From assembly GCA_028866905.1 (NCBI GenBank), contig JAGWHI010000009.1, positions 1 to 37,827 on the forward strand: 37,827 nt of DNA, given 5' to 3'. Made by a program: the position numbers and the translations under genes. The notes under the pieces were generated by a model. The model searched no databases. It was not told where the DNA came from and was given only the letters and a program-made list of their open reading frames with translations. Numbering within the stretch: the stretch's first letter is position 1; every line of letters begins with the position of its first letter. Source of the stretch: Microcaldota archaeon. Lineage in GTDB: Archaea > Micrarchaeota > Micrarchaeia > Micrarchaeales > Micrarchaeaceae. This document shows positions 23,240-30,949 of this stretch, piece after piece.

Positions 23240-24370
23240 TCAGAATATCCCGAAGAGCCTCTTCTTCGAATCCGAGTCCAGATCGCCGAACCTTTTCATC
23301 AGCTCCTTCTGCTCCGGGGTGAGCTTCTTCGGTATCTCGACGGCCACATCGACAACGTGGTCCCCGACACGGGAGCTGTTGAACCGCGGAAGGCCCTGGC
23401 CCTTGAGGACTATCGTGCTTCCGCTCTGCGTTCCTGGCTCGATCTTCACTTTCGATTTTCCCCTGAGCGTCTGCACCTCCGCCTCGCCGCCCAGCACAGC
23501 TACGTAAAGCGGGACGCGAAGCTCGGAGATGACGTTGTCGCCGTCTCGCTGGAAGCCGCGCTCGCCCGAGACGCTTATGTCTATGTACAGGTCCCCGGTG
23601 TGGTCCCTGCCGTAGTTGCCCTGGCCTGCCACCCTGAGCCTTGTGCCGTCAGCCACGCCCTTAGGTATGGTAACGTCTATGGTGTTTTCCGATGTTGTGT
23701 GCCCGGAGGCCCTGCACTTAGAGCATGGGTCCTCTACCGACTTGCCCCTGCCCTTGCAGGTAGGGCATGTCGTTATCGTCTGTATTATCCCGAACGGGGT
23801 CCTCTGCGTATTCTTAGCCTGGCCGGAGCCCCTGCACGTTGCGCACGTGGCTATCTTGGATCCAGGCTCTGCGCCGGACCCGCCGCACCTGTCGCATTTT
23901 ACCACATGCCTGACGTTTATCTTCTTGTGCGTATCCTCAAGCACGTCAGACAGCTTCAGGTTCACATCATCTAGAAGGTCGCCGCCTATCTCGCCGCGCT
24001 GCACCCGTCCGGCAGACGGGAAGCCGAAGAGGTTGTTGAACATGTCGTCCGGGCCTCCGCCGAAACCCCCGAAGTCTATGTTTATCCCCATGCCCCTGAA
24101 TATCTGGTCGAAGTCGAAGTTCCTGAATATGTCCTCCTCTGAGAACCTCTGGCTGAAGCCCTCGGGGCCGAACGTGTCGTACTGCTTGCGCTTTTGCGGA
24201 TCACTGAGCACTGCGTAGGCCGCATTTATCTCTTTGAACGACTCCTCAGCCTCCTTCGTTTTGTTCCTGTCGGGATGGTACTTCAGGGCGAGGTTGCGGT
24301 ATGCTTTCTTTATCTCGTCAGGGCTTGCGCTCTTGGCTACGCCCAATACCTCGTAGTAGTCCCGTGCCAT
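23240..24370 (-). CDS. dnaJ: Chaperone DnaJ (type I Hsp40)
   Basis: DnaJ (376 aa) delivers unfolded clients to DnaK and stimulates its ATPase. The domain order is canonical: J domain with HPD (residues about 33-35), G/F-rich linker ([11 protein letters not shown]), four zinc-binding repeats ([32 protein letters not shown]), then the client-binding barrels and dimerisation tail. It is the last gene of the heat-shock operon, 9 nt after the dnaK stop. Confidence 0.97.
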   Translation of the reverse strand: MARDYYEVLGVAKSASPDEIKKAYRNLALKYHPDRNKTKEAEESFKEINAAYAVLSDPQKRKQYDTFGPEGFSQRFSEEDIFRNFDFDQIFRGMGINIDFGGFGGGPDDMFNNLFGFPSAGRVQRGEIGGDLLDDVNLKLSDVLEDTHKKINVRHVVKCDRCGGSGAEPGSKIATCATCRGSGQAKNTQRTPFGIIQTITTCPTCKGRGKSVEDPCSKCRASGHTTSENTIDVTIPKGVADGTRLRVAGQGNYGRDHTGDLYIDISVSGERGFQRDGDNVISELRVPLYVAVLGGEAEVQTLRGKSKVKIEPGTQSGSTIVLKGQGLPRFNSSRVGDHVVDVAVEIPKKLTPEQKELMKRFGDLDSDSKKRLFGIF

Positions 24371-24379
24371 CCCGAATCA

Positions 24380-26245
24380 TCACTTTTCGACTTTGAAGTT
24401 CGCGTCTGTGGCCCCAGCGCCTGGCCCTGGGCCTGCGCCCTGGCCCGGGCCCGCTCCCTCTTCGCCGCTTGGGCCTTGGCCCTGGCCTGCCTGCTGCTGG
24501 CCCTGCCCGTACATGCTCGCGCCGACCTCCTCGAGCGACTTCTTCAGCTCCTCCATCCTCATCTTGATGTCGCTGTACTTGTCGGCCTTTATCGCGTTGC
24601 TGAGGTCGTCCTTGGCGCGGTTTATCCTCTCGACAACCTGAAGCGGTATCTTCTCCTTGAACTCCTCCAGCGTCTTGTCTGCGGTGTATATCAGCGCCTC
24701 GGCGTTGTTCTTTGTCTCGACCTGCTCGCGCAGCGCCTTGTCCTGCTCCTCGAACGACTTCGCCTCGTTTATCTTCTGGTCGATTTCGCTCTTGTCCATC
24801 TTGTGCGGCGCGACGATGTCCATGCCCTGCGACTTGCCGGACGCCTTGTCCTTGGCGTTCACGTGCAGTATGCCGTTGGAGTCTATGTCGAACGTCACTT
24901 CTATCTGGGGTATGCCCCTCTTCGACGGAGGAATGCCGGTCAGGCGGAACCTGCCGAGCTCTATGTTGTCCTTGGCCATTGCTCGCTCGCCCTGGACTAT
25001 GTTGATGTCCACGCTTGTCTGGAAGTCCTCTGCCGTGGTGAACACCTGCGACTTCTTTATCGGTATCGTTGTGTTCCTGTCGATTATCCTCGTGGCGACG
25101 CCGCCGAGCGTTTCTATGCTGAGCGAGAGCGGAGTGACGTCCAGGAGCACTATGTCCTTGACCTCACCGGTCAGCACCCCGGCCTGGACTGCGGCGCCCA
25201 GGGCAACGGCTTCCATAGGATCCACGCCGCGCTCTATCTTCTTGCCGAGCAGCTGCTCGACGTACCTCTGCACAACAGGCATTCGCGTAGGTCCGCCTAT
25301 CATTATTATCTTGTCTATGCCCGCGGGCTCGAGCTTAGCGTCCTGGAGCGCCTGCATCACAGGCTTTGCGGACTTCTCGACTATCGGGACTACGAGGCTT
25401 TCCAGCTTCGCCCTGCTGAACGTGTACGTGAAGTGGAGCGGGTTGCCCTTGGCGTCCTTCGCGAGGAACGGCAGGTTTATCTCAGTAGACAGGACGTTCG
25501 AAAGCTCTATCTTAGCCTTCTCCCCTGCCTCCCGCAGCCTCTGCATCGCCTGCGGGTCGGACTTCAGGTCTATGCTGTTCGCGCTTTTGAATTCCGATGC
25601 CAGGAACTCCACTATCGTGTTGTCCATGTCCGTGCCTCCGAGCTGCGTGTCTCCGCTTGTGGAGCGCACCTCGAACACGCCGTTGCCGAACTCCATGATC
25701 GTGACGTCGAGGGTCCCTCCGCCCAAGTCGTAGACCAGTATCTTCATCTCCTTGCCCAGCTTGTCAAGGCCGTAAGCGAGCGCTGCGGCGGTGGGCTCGT
25801 TGACCAGCCTCACGACCTCCAGGCCGGCTATCTCGCCCGCGTCCTTTGTGGCCTGTCGCTGGTTGTCGTCGAAATATGCGGGCACTGTTATGACGGCCTT
25901 CTTCACCTCCTCGCCCAGGAACTGCTCCGCGTCGTGCTTTATCTTCTGGAGCAGCATGGCGGAAAGCTCCTGCGGCTTGTAGTCCTTGCCGAATATCTTG
26001 TACACGTAGTCTGTTCCCATCTTCCTCTTGAAAGCGCTGACCGTCCCCTCCGGATTGGCTACGGCCTGCCTTCTCGCAGGCTCGCCTATCAGCCTCTGGC
26101 CGTCCTTGGTGAAAGCCACATAGCTGGGGAAGGCCTTGCCGTACAGCGACGTCCCTTCGCTGCTGGGTATTATTGCTGGGCGCCCGCCCTCGAGTACCGC
26201 AGCTGCGCTGTTAGATGTGCCCAAATCTATCCCTATTATTTTCAT
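24380..26245 (-). CDS. dnaK: Chaperone DnaK (Hsp70)
   Basis: Hsp70 of 621 residues. The ATPase domain opens with [12 protein letters not shown] and contains [24 protein letters not shown] and [11 protein letters not shown]. The substrate domain contains [14 protein letters not shown] and the helical lid. The C-terminal 50 residues are a Gly/Pro/Gln-rich tail ([19 protein letters not shown]) and lack the EEVD end. ATG 26245 matches the family start; a GTG nine nt upstream directly abuts the grpE stop in the same frame. DnaK is patchily distributed in archaea and is usually explained by ancient transfer from bacteria. Confidence 0.97.
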   Translation of the reverse strand: MKIIGIDLGTSNSAAAVLEGGRPAIIPSSEGTSLYGKAFPSYVAFTKDGQRLIGEPARRQAVANPEGTVSAFKRKMGTDYVYKIFGKDYKPQELSAMLLQKIKHDAEQFLGEEVKKAVITVPAYFDDNQRQATKDAGEIAGLEVVRLVNEPTAAALAYGLDKLGKEMKILVYDLGGGTLDVTIMEFGNGVFEVRSTSGDTQLGGTDMDNTIVEFLASEFKSANSIDLKSDPQAMQRLREAGEKAKIELSNVLSTEINLPFLAKDAKGNPLHFTYTFSRAKLESLVVPIVEKSAKPVMQALQDAKLEPAGIDKIIMIGGPTRMPVVQRYVEQLLGKKIERGVDPMEAVALGAAVQAGVLTGEVKDIVLLDVTPLSLSIETLGGVATRIIDRNTTIPIKKSQVFTTAEDFQTSVDINIVQGERAMAKDNIELGRFRLTGIPPSKRGIPQIEVTFDIDSNGILHVNAKDKASGKSQGMDIVAPHKMDKSEIDQKINEAKSFEEQDKALREQVETKNNAEALIYTADKTLEEFKEKIPLQVVERINRAKDDLSNAIKADKYSDIKMRMEELKKSLEEVGASMYGQGQQQAGQGQGPSGEEGAGPGQGAGPGPGAGATDANFKVEK

Positions 26246-26254
26246 TTCAATCAC

Positions 26255-26833
26255 TTATTCCTCGGTTTTAACATTAACATCAGCATTTTCTTTTTCCTTT
26301 TCCTGGGCCTTGCCATCGGATACTATAACCGAGGCCGGCCTTATCATCATGTCCTCTAGCATGTACCCCTTCTTCACAACTTCCAGTATGGTGCCGCGCT
26401 CTGCTCCGTCCTCGCGCATCATCACTATCTCGTGCCTGTAGGGATCGAATGTGCCGTCGACATTCACCTCGGTTAGGCCGTCCTTCTTGAGCGTGCCGAT
26501 GAAATTGGAATACAGCATCTCTACGCCCTTGAGCAGGTTCTTGTCCTGCGTCCCAGACATTGATATCACAGCAATCTCGAACTCGTCTATGATAGGCAGC
26601 AGGGACCTTACCAGCTCCGCCTTTCCTAGCGCCTCGGCCCTCTCCATGTCGGCCTTGGTGCGCTTCTTGTAGTTGTCGAACTCCGCTGCGATCCTAAGCA
26701 TCTTATCCTTCATCTCGCTGTATCTTGCGTCAGTATCCTCCTTGGTTTCGTTGACGGAAGCGGCATTTGGACCGGCGACTTCGGCCTGCTCAGCGTTCTG
26801 CGCTTCGTCCTTAATCTCTTGATCGTCTGCCAA
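26255..26833 (-). CDS. grpE: Nucleotide exchange factor GrpE
   Basis: GrpE (192 aa) releases ADP from DnaK. It has a disordered acidic N-terminus, a long coiled-coil helix (residues about 38-90), the LLPIIDEFEIAV dimer region, and the C-terminal beta domain with FDPYRHEIVMM and VVKKGYMLEDMMIRPASVIVS. The start is TTG, directly after the TGA of the upstream regulator in the same frame, with GGTGA five nt before, so translation is coupled to the regulator. Confidence 0.95.
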   Translation of the reverse strand: MADDQEIKDEAQNAEQAEVAGPNAASVNETKEDTDARYSEMKDKMLRIAAEFDNYKKRTKADMERAEALGKAELVRSLLPIIDEFEIAVISMSGTQDKNLLKGVEMLYSNFIGTLKKDGLTEVNVDGTFDPYRHEIVMMREDGAERGTILEVVKKGYMLEDMMIRPASVIVSDGKAQEKEKENADVNVKTEE

Positions 26834-27268
26834 TCAATCACCGCCCCTCAGCCGTCTTGGCTGGCGTGGGGATAGCATTATGCGCTCGAACTCCTCTGCA
26901 ACATGGTGGAGGCGCTTCATCTCGCGGTCTATGTCGTACTCGAGCTCCTCTATCGTCTTGGACAGCTCGTTGGCGCGCAGGTGATACCTGCGTCCCTTTC
27001 TGACCAGGAGACCCGCATCGATGAATCTGTTTAGGTGGTAGATGAGGGTGCTCCTAGCCAGGTGAGTCTCGAGATCAGCGTTAAGCTGCGAACTTGACAG
27101 CCCGTCCCCGTTGCCCTGGTTCAGTATGAAGCGCTTTAGTATTTGCTCCTCTATGTTGTCATTGTCCTTGCCGTTGGAAAGGTCGAAGACCTCGCAGAAC
27201 CACTTTATCATGCGGTCCGGGTCGCCGTCGTTTGGCATGCCGACTACCTTTATGACAATCCTTTCCAT
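26834..27268 (-). CDS. Winged-helix regulator heading the chaperone operon
   Basis: A 144-residue protein with an N-terminal segment (MERIVIKVVGMP), an ArsR-type winged helix at about residues 50-105 (SSSQLNADLETHLARSTLIYHLNRFIDAGLLVRKGRRYHL) and a long C-terminal coiled coil that probably dimerises it. First gene of the regulator-grpE-dnaK-dnaJ operon, so it is the natural candidate for its heat-shock control, analogous in position to bacterial HrcA and in fold to archaeal Phr-like regulators. ATG 27268 is about 27 nt from the TATA box, giving a leaderless mRNA. A 13-bp palindrome lies just upstream of that box. Confidence 0.82.
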   Translation of the reverse strand: MERIVIKVVGMPNDGDPDRMIKWFCEVFDLSNGKDNDNIEEQILKRFILNQGNGDGLSSSQLNADLETHLARSTLIYHLNRFIDAGLLVRKGRRYHLRANELSKTIEELEYDIDREMKRLHHVAEEFERIMLSPRQPRRLRGGD

Positions 27269-27290
27269 GCAGGTATTATGATTAGAAAAG

Positions 27291-27319
27291 CTTAAATACT
27301 TTGCTGTTCTTGTCAAGAA
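27291..27319 (-). promoter_or_regulatory. Promoter and palindromic operator of the heat-shock operon
   Basis: AGTATTTAAG (minus strand, 27291-27300) is the TATA box. A perfect palindrome TTCTTG-T-CAAGAA spans 27307-27319, starting 6 nt beyond the TATA box and so overlapping or flanking the BRE position. This is where a dimeric winged-helix protein would block or help TFB/TBP binding. A second AT-only palindrome, TGATATATATCA, lies at 27348-27359 and could be an additional promoter. Confidence 0.55.
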
Positions 27320-27359
27320 ATTGCTGATTTATCGAAAATAAGTTGTTTGATATATATCA

Positions 27360-27761
27360 TCAGTCTATTAGCCGCTTTGTAAGGAGGGCAGGTATCAGAA
27401 AGTCCTTCTGGCTGTTTATCAGCTCGCCCTTTTCGCCCTTGTATCTGGAATCTACCCACATCGTCTCCTCTATCTCGGGATCTATGGACCTGAGATCGCT
27501 GTGCGCCTCTATTAGAAAGAAGTGCAGCCTTACCAGGGTGTCGGTCTCTATAGGGGTTATGTTGTCGTAGTCTGCAAAGAACTTTGCGCCTGTTGGTTCT
27601 AGGCCTAGTTCCTCCTTCACCTCACGCAAGACGCACTGCTCCGCGGTCTCCCCTTTCTCCACATGGCCGCCGGGCAGAGTCCATATGTTCCTTCCGGCAT
27701 TCCTTACCACAAGCAGCTTCCTGTCACGGATTATCGCCGCTACAGAGACATCTTTAACTAT
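27360..27761 (-). CDS. NUDIX hydrolase (start codon uncertain)
   Basis: A small NUDIX pyrophosphohydrolase. The full Nudix box is present, GGHVEKGETAEQCVLREVKEELGL (given here in pieces: GGHVEKGE, then REVKEELGL), after the strand VSVAAIIRDRKLLVV. It would hydrolyse a nucleoside diphosphate linked to another moiety, such as an oxidised nucleotide or sugar nucleotide. The family start lies near ILIVKDVSVAA, but no ATG, GTG or TTG is in frame there. ATA at 27761 overlaps the upstream rhodanese TGA by one base (TGATA), exactly where a coupled start would sit. GTG 27710 is the fallback but would remove the first strand. Confidence 0.8.
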   Translation of the reverse strand: MVKDVSVAAIIRDRKLLVVRNAGRNIWTLPGGHVEKGETAEQCVLREVKEELGLEPTGAKFFADYDNITPIETDTLVRLHFFLIEAHSDLRSIDPEIEETMWVDSRYKGEKGELINSQKDFLIPALLTKRLID

Positions 27762-28087
27762 CAGAATATCTCCCCGACTATCGCGGTTATGCCTCCCTTC
27801 AGGTTCAGCGAGTCCACACCGTAATTCTCCTTTATCGACTCCGCCACATACCTTGATGTTCTGCCGTGGTAGCACATGAATATCCTGCCGGTGTATTTGC
27901 CGGCCTCCTCCTTTCCGCCTATGACTATGCGGTTGGGGCTCGCGGCCTCTATCGCTTCCGGCTTGAGATCCAGGAGCTGGCGTATGTAGTCGACAGGCTC
28001 CCGGCCGAGCCATACTATCTTGGAGCGGCCGCTACCGATAAGCTCCAGCGCCTCGTTGATGTCGACCTCCTTTATCTCGTTCGCCAT
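27761..28087 (-). CDS. Rhodanese-like domain protein
   Basis: A single-domain rhodanese of 108 residues with the active-site loop CYHGRTS following the FM strand; the cysteine can carry a persulfide, so sulfur transfer or phosphatase-like chemistry is possible. The N-terminus has the typical EVDINEALELI segment. ATG 28087 is chosen: a TATA element centred near 28129 leaves a 15-nt leader. It is followed by an overlapping NUDIX gene, suggesting a two-gene operon for metabolite housekeeping. Confidence 0.83.
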   Translation of the reverse strand: MANEIKEVDINEALELIGSGRSKIVWLGREPVDYIRQLLDLKPEAIEAASPNRIVIGGKEEAGKYTGRIFMCYHGRTSRYVAESIKENYGVDSLNLKGGITAIVGEIF

Positions 28088-28124
28088 GCAACCACGGTTC
28101 GGCATTATGCTTATCGGCAGCACT

Positions 28125-28134
28125 GTATTTATAC
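28125..28134. promoter_or_regulatory. Palindromic TATA box serving both strands
   Basis: GTATTTATAC is nearly self-complementary. It is centred 26 nt before the plus-strand ATG at 28155 (leaderless) and about 42 nt before the minus-strand rhodanese ATG at 28087 (15-nt leader). Confidence 0.55.
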
Positions 28135-28154
28135 CAGTTTGTAGATTCATACGC

Positions 28155-28481
28155 ATGGCAGGCAGGAAAACAGCAGGGGCGAGCAGGGCGGTCGAGTACG
28201 CGCTGTGGGCTGTAAGCGCGCTGCTGGTGACCTACTACTTCTCGCTCGGCTACTCGCTAATAACACACAACTACATCATACAGTTCGGCAACAGGCTGGG
28301 TACGCTGGACTTCGCTGAGTCGGTGACAGCGCCGCTCTACATCGTCGGCGCGATACTCCTTACCGGCTGGATATTCTTCACGACATCCAGATGGCCGCTG
28401 AAATCCGACTTCGTTCTCAAGATACTGGTCTGCTTCACTGTTGTAAGCGCGGTGGTGATATGGTTCTACTCTATGATATGA
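28155..28481 (+). CDS. Small membrane protein, three predicted helices
   Basis: A 108-residue protein with a basic N-terminus (AGRKTAGASR) and three hydrophobic helices: about residues 14-34, 58-78 and 86-107. The loop between the first two contains GNRLGTLDFAES. The N-in orientation follows the positive-inside rule. No family is recognised. It overlaps the next small membrane protein gene by 22 nt, so the two are probably made together and may form a complex. Confidence 0.78.
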   Translation: MAGRKTAGASRAVEYALWAVSALLVTYYFSLGYSLITHNYIIQFGNRLGTLDFAESVTAPLYIVGAILLTGWIFFTTSRWPLKSDFVLKILVCFTVVSAVVIWFYSMI

Positions 28482-28696
28482 GGCACGCTGCATCGTTCCT
28501 GTCAGGCGTAGCTGTGGGCGGTGCGCTGATGATGTACCTCCTGACGCTGCCCAGCGTGGTCGGCATATCCTCTATGAACGTCTCGCAGGCGTATTCGCTT
28601 GTGGTGCTGGGCATAGTGTTCTTCTCCGCGAATGTCGGGATGATCGTCGGGCTTTTCGTGAAGGGAGTGGTATCCGGGAATATACTGAAAGCATAG
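28460..28696 (+). CDS. Small membrane protein, two predicted helices
   Basis: A 78-residue protein with two hydrophobic helices (about residues 13-33 and 46-68) and a short tail GNILKA. The start could be ATG 28460, directly behind GGTGGTGAT, or ATG 28478, which forms an ATGA overlap with the upstream stop. I list the longer form. It is translated from the end of the preceding membrane protein gene. No family is recognised. Confidence 0.7.
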   Translation: MVLLYDMRHAASFLSGVAVGGALMMYLLTLPSVVGISSMNVSQAYSLVVLGIVFFSANVGMIVGLFVKGVVSGNILKA

Positions 28697-28705
28697 AAGA
28701 AGGCT

Positions 28706-28823
28706 TGGAGGAGGCGGGATTTGAACCCGCGACCTCTAGATTTCTTAGTCATAGCACACGGCTCATCACTCATAATGCTTTGCTTATGAGTCTAGCGCTC
28801 TAACCAGGCTGAGCTACCCCTCC
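28706..28823 (-). tRNA. tRNA with CAT anticodon (elongator Met or Ile2), intron-containing
   Basis: The 75-nt mature tRNA has acceptor GGAGGGG/CTCCTCC, D-stem GCTC/GAGC, anticodon stem CTAGA/TCTAG, T-arm GCGGG-TTCAAAT-CCCGC and discriminator A. Removing 43 nt (28784-28742) between positions 37 and 38 gives loop CTCATAA with anticodon CAT. The anticodon stem lacks the G-C triplets of initiators, so this is elongator Met or Ile2. The anticodon loop pairs over 8 bp with the intron (ACTCATAA with TTATGAGT), and no regular bulge-helix-bulge was found. A TATA-like element ATAATAAATG lies just upstream, within the end of the preceding gene. Confidence 0.88.
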
Positions 28824-28846
28824 AAATTCCAGAGATAATGCGCCAA

Positions 28847-29440
28847 TCATTTATTATAGCCTTTGTATTCGGGGTGGAATGCGAAGTCGTTTTTGTTTAT
28901 GCCCTCGGACACGCCCAGGAAAGCGAACCTAAGGCCGGCGTCCATGTCGCCCGCCGAGGTCGAGCTGTAGAGCGCTACAGCCCTGTGGCAGCCCTCTATT
29001 ATTATGCAGTCCTCCTCGGTGTTGACATCGGAGCTGGCAACAAGTATGGGCCTGAAGCCGCGCAGCGCCGAGTCGTTGCCCTCGATGCCCCTGATCTTCG
29101 ACACCGCTTCTGCGACGTTCTTGTCCATGAAATCGACAGGGTCCCTGTAAATGTTCCTGTACGCCTCGCCCAGCCTGTAGCTGTTGCCCGTCAGAGTCGA
29201 CCACGGGTTGCACTTGAGGAACCTGAACTCGTCCATATACCCGCTGTAGAAGGTCACCAGGTACCACTTTATGTCCATCGGCAGGCTGTCGACTATTATG
29301 CTGCGGTGCAGCTTTATGGCGAGTATCTTGGACCTGTCGTCCACTATGGAGCCGTCGTAGTCCGGTATCGAAGACCTCTCGTCCTCGTACCACTGCCTGT
29401 AGACTACGCTGTCCTCCACCTCGTGCACGTAGCTGATCAT
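28847..29440 (-). CDS. Unknown protein between two tRNA genes
   Basis: A 197-residue soluble alpha/beta protein. The C-terminal part contains EEDCIIIEGCHRAVALYSS, reminiscent of ParB/sulfiredoxin-like IEGxHR segments, but the rest does not confirm this. The N-terminal part is rich in Tyr and Asp (VVYRQWYEDERSSIPDYDGS). No membrane helix is visible. ATG 29440 is chosen because the longer reading frame runs into the tRNA-Gly gene. It starts 29 nt after tRNA-Gly(TCC) and ends 23 nt before tRNA-Met, all on one strand. The GGAGGATAGGGG stretch before the ATG could be a ribosome-binding site. Confidence 0.7.
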   Translation of the reverse strand: MISYVHEVEDSVVYRQWYEDERSSIPDYDGSIVDDRSKILAIKLHRSIIVDSLPMDIKWYLVTFYSGYMDEFRFLKCNPWSTLTGNSYRLGEAYRNIYRDPVDFMDKNVAEAVSKIRGIEGNDSALRGFRPILVASSDVNTEEDCIIIEGCHRAVALYSSTSAGDMDAGLRFAFLGVSEGINKNDFAFHPEYKGYNK

Positions 29441-29469
29441 CTGACCCCTATCCTCCGCAAAATATGATT

Positions 29470-29572
29470 TGCGATTGCCGGGATTTGAACCCGGGTCGTT
29501 GGCTGTCCTCTCCCCCTGTTTTTCAAAGGAAGAATGGAAGGCCAAAGTCCTACCAGGCTAGACTACAATCGC
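29470..29572 (-). tRNA. tRNA-Gly (TCC) with 30-nt intron
   Basis: The 73-nt mature tRNA has acceptor GCGATTG/CAATCGC, D-stem GTCT/GGAC, anticodon stem TTGGC/GCCAA, T-arm CCGGG-TTCAAAT-CCCGG and discriminator A. The intron is 29534-29505, between positions 37 and 38; splicing gives loop CTTCCAA, anticodon TCC. It forms a textbook bulge-helix-bulge: 5' bulge CA^T, central helix CTTC/GAGG, 3' bulge AC^A, and an intron stem TCTTCC/GGGGGA. A TATA element CCTTAAAAGC (29600-29609, minus strand) is correctly spaced. Confidence 0.96.
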
Positions 29573-29647
29573 ATCCGTGATTATAGTTTGCCCTGTAAGG
29601 CTTTTAAGGACTATTCTGCGGGCCGGAAAAAAGAAGGCGAGGCGATC

Positions 29648-29929
29648 CTACGCCTCGACCCCGTCCTTGCCCGCAGCTATCAGTATCGCTGCCGCACCGA
29701 AGTCCATCCCGCGCCTCTTCGCCTCCTTCCTCGCCTTGAGAATGTAATCCGCGGTCTTGCTCGCTAGCACAGCTTTCAAGGCCTCCTCTGCGGCCCCATC
29801 CGTGCCCTCCGCGCCCATCAGGTCGAAGACAGTGCCGAGGTCGCTGTCCCGGAATGCCTCCTTCGCCTTCTTGCGGAGCTGTATTGCTACAGCCTCGCAG
29901 TTTCCACCACCAACACCGAATTCTCCCAT
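29648..29929 (-). CDS. Small helical protein of unknown function
   Basis: A 93-residue protein, mostly alpha-helical, with a Gly-rich N-terminus (MGEFGVGGGNCEAVAIQLRKKA), a charged middle and a C-terminal helix GMDFGAAAILIAAGKDG. Its layout of Ala-rich helices is unlike any family I can name. The ATG follows a GGTGG element by one base; a TATA-like ATATGTAAAT lies about 25-30 nt upstream. It stands alone upstream of tRNA-Gly(TCC). Confidence 0.65.
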   Translation of the reverse strand: MGEFGVGGGNCEAVAIQLRKKAKEAFRDSDLGTVFDLMGAEGTDGAAEEALKAVLASKTADYILKARKEAKRRGMDFGAAAILIAAGKDGVEA

Positions 29930-30051
29930 TCCACCACTCTCATCCCCATTTACATATCTCTTGTGGATTTTGATATATTTAAAGCTTTTCCAGAACTTTC
30001 CAATATGTTATTGGATTTATCCGCCGTACCCAGTAAGGGGGTATTTAAATG

Positions 30052-30945
30052 CTACACTTTGGATATGGTGCCTGCGCCGAATATCCTGGGCTTGTCGCCC
30101 TTTACGAGGAGGAACCTGTCGCCTATAGCGACGGCGATCTTCCTCTCTGCGGACACCCGTACATCCGCGCCATCCGCCTTAAGCGTGGCGTTGGAGAACG
30201 AGAAGCCGGACGCTATGGAGCACGCCATGCCGTCGATGTTTATCCTTGCGAGAGGGCTTACCTCCACCTTCGCGGAGAACTCCGATACTTTGGGTATCTG
30301 CCTGTCCGAGATCACGTCGCCCTTGTCGAAGTCCGAGTACACCGCCCCCTTTATCGCCAGACCTACCCTTGTGCCAACGCCCGCTGAATCGACGTCCTCG
30401 TCCTGGCTCTGTATGGACCTTATGAGGACCTCCTTTCCGGAGCTGTGGAGCAGCTTGTCGTGCTTGCTTATCGTGCCGGCAGTGGTGAAGCCGAGCAGTA
30501 TGTCGCCGACGCCCTTGACGGGGAACGCCTTGTCTATGTCAACCCTCTTGGCGCCCGCGGGCCTGGGCCTCGGCTCGTAGGATTTCAGGTAGTCGAGTAT
30601 GGCGTCAGGGCCCAGCACTGCGCACTTCAGCTTGAAGCCGGAGAGCAGCTTGCTTACGTCGCTCTCGTCGGTTATTATGACGTCCTTGCCGAGCAGCGAG
30701 CATGCTATGAGCGACTCGCCGAACAGGCTGTCGGGGTTCCTGCTGCTTAGTATGACGATGTCGGACATCAGTATCGATTCCGGCACAGCGTAGTACTTCT
30801 CCTCCACGTCCGAGGGCGTGAGTATCGTCAGGATGAGGTCGTCCGCCTTCCTGTTGTAGAAGGTGATGCTGTTGACGGAGCCCTTCTTCCCAAGCCTCTC
30901 GGCAAGCGAGGGGTCGTTCGGTATCGCTATTATCACGCTCTTCAT
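30052..30945 (-). CDS. EF-Tu domain 2 protein with degenerate GTPase domain
   Basis: A 297-residue paralogue of translational GTPases. Residues about 140-220 form a clear EF-Tu-type domain 2 (VDIDKAFPVKGVGDILLGFT, GTISKHDKLL, VLIRSIQSQDEDVDSAGVGTRVGLAIKG, GDVISD), and a domain-3-like barrel follows. The first 135 residues occupy the place of the G domain but contain no P-loop (GxxxxGKS/T), no DxxG and no NKxD, so GTP binding seems lost. It could bind tRNA or ribosome-associated factors without GTP, like other SelB/EF-Tu-related archaeal proteins of unknown role. It follows the PLD-fold gene by 4 nt on the same strand. Confidence 0.82.
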   Translation of the reverse strand: MKSVIIAIPNDPSLAERLGKKGSVNSITFYNRKADDLILTILTPSDVEEKYYAVPESILMSDIVILSSRNPDSLFGESLIACSLLGKDVIITDESDVSKLLSGFKLKCAVLGPDAILDYLKSYEPRPRPAGAKRVDIDKAFPVKGVGDILLGFTTAGTISKHDKLLHSSGKEVLIRSIQSQDEDVDSAGVGTRVGLAIKGAVYSDFDKGDVISDRQIPKVSEFSAKVEVSPLARINIDGMACSIASGFSFSNATLKADGADVRVSAERKIAVAIGDRFLLVKGDKPRIFGAGTISKV

Positions 30946-30949
30946 GCAA

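Noticed and set aside
24194-26359. A 721-codon open frame on the plus strand across dnaK
   Set aside because: It is exactly antisense to dnaK and parts of dnaJ and grpE. Long antisense frames arise from the GC-rich third-position codon bias here; the translation is Leu/Val/Tyr/Arg-rich with no known domain.
27762-28013. N-terminal extension of the NUDIX reading frame
   Set aside because: It overlaps the rhodanese coding frame, and its translation is Arg/Gly/Pro-rich shadow sequence without Nudix features.
29441-29545. Upstream extension of the gene ending at 28847
   Set aside because: The extra codons run through the tRNA-Gly(TCC) exon and intron, so they are not coding.
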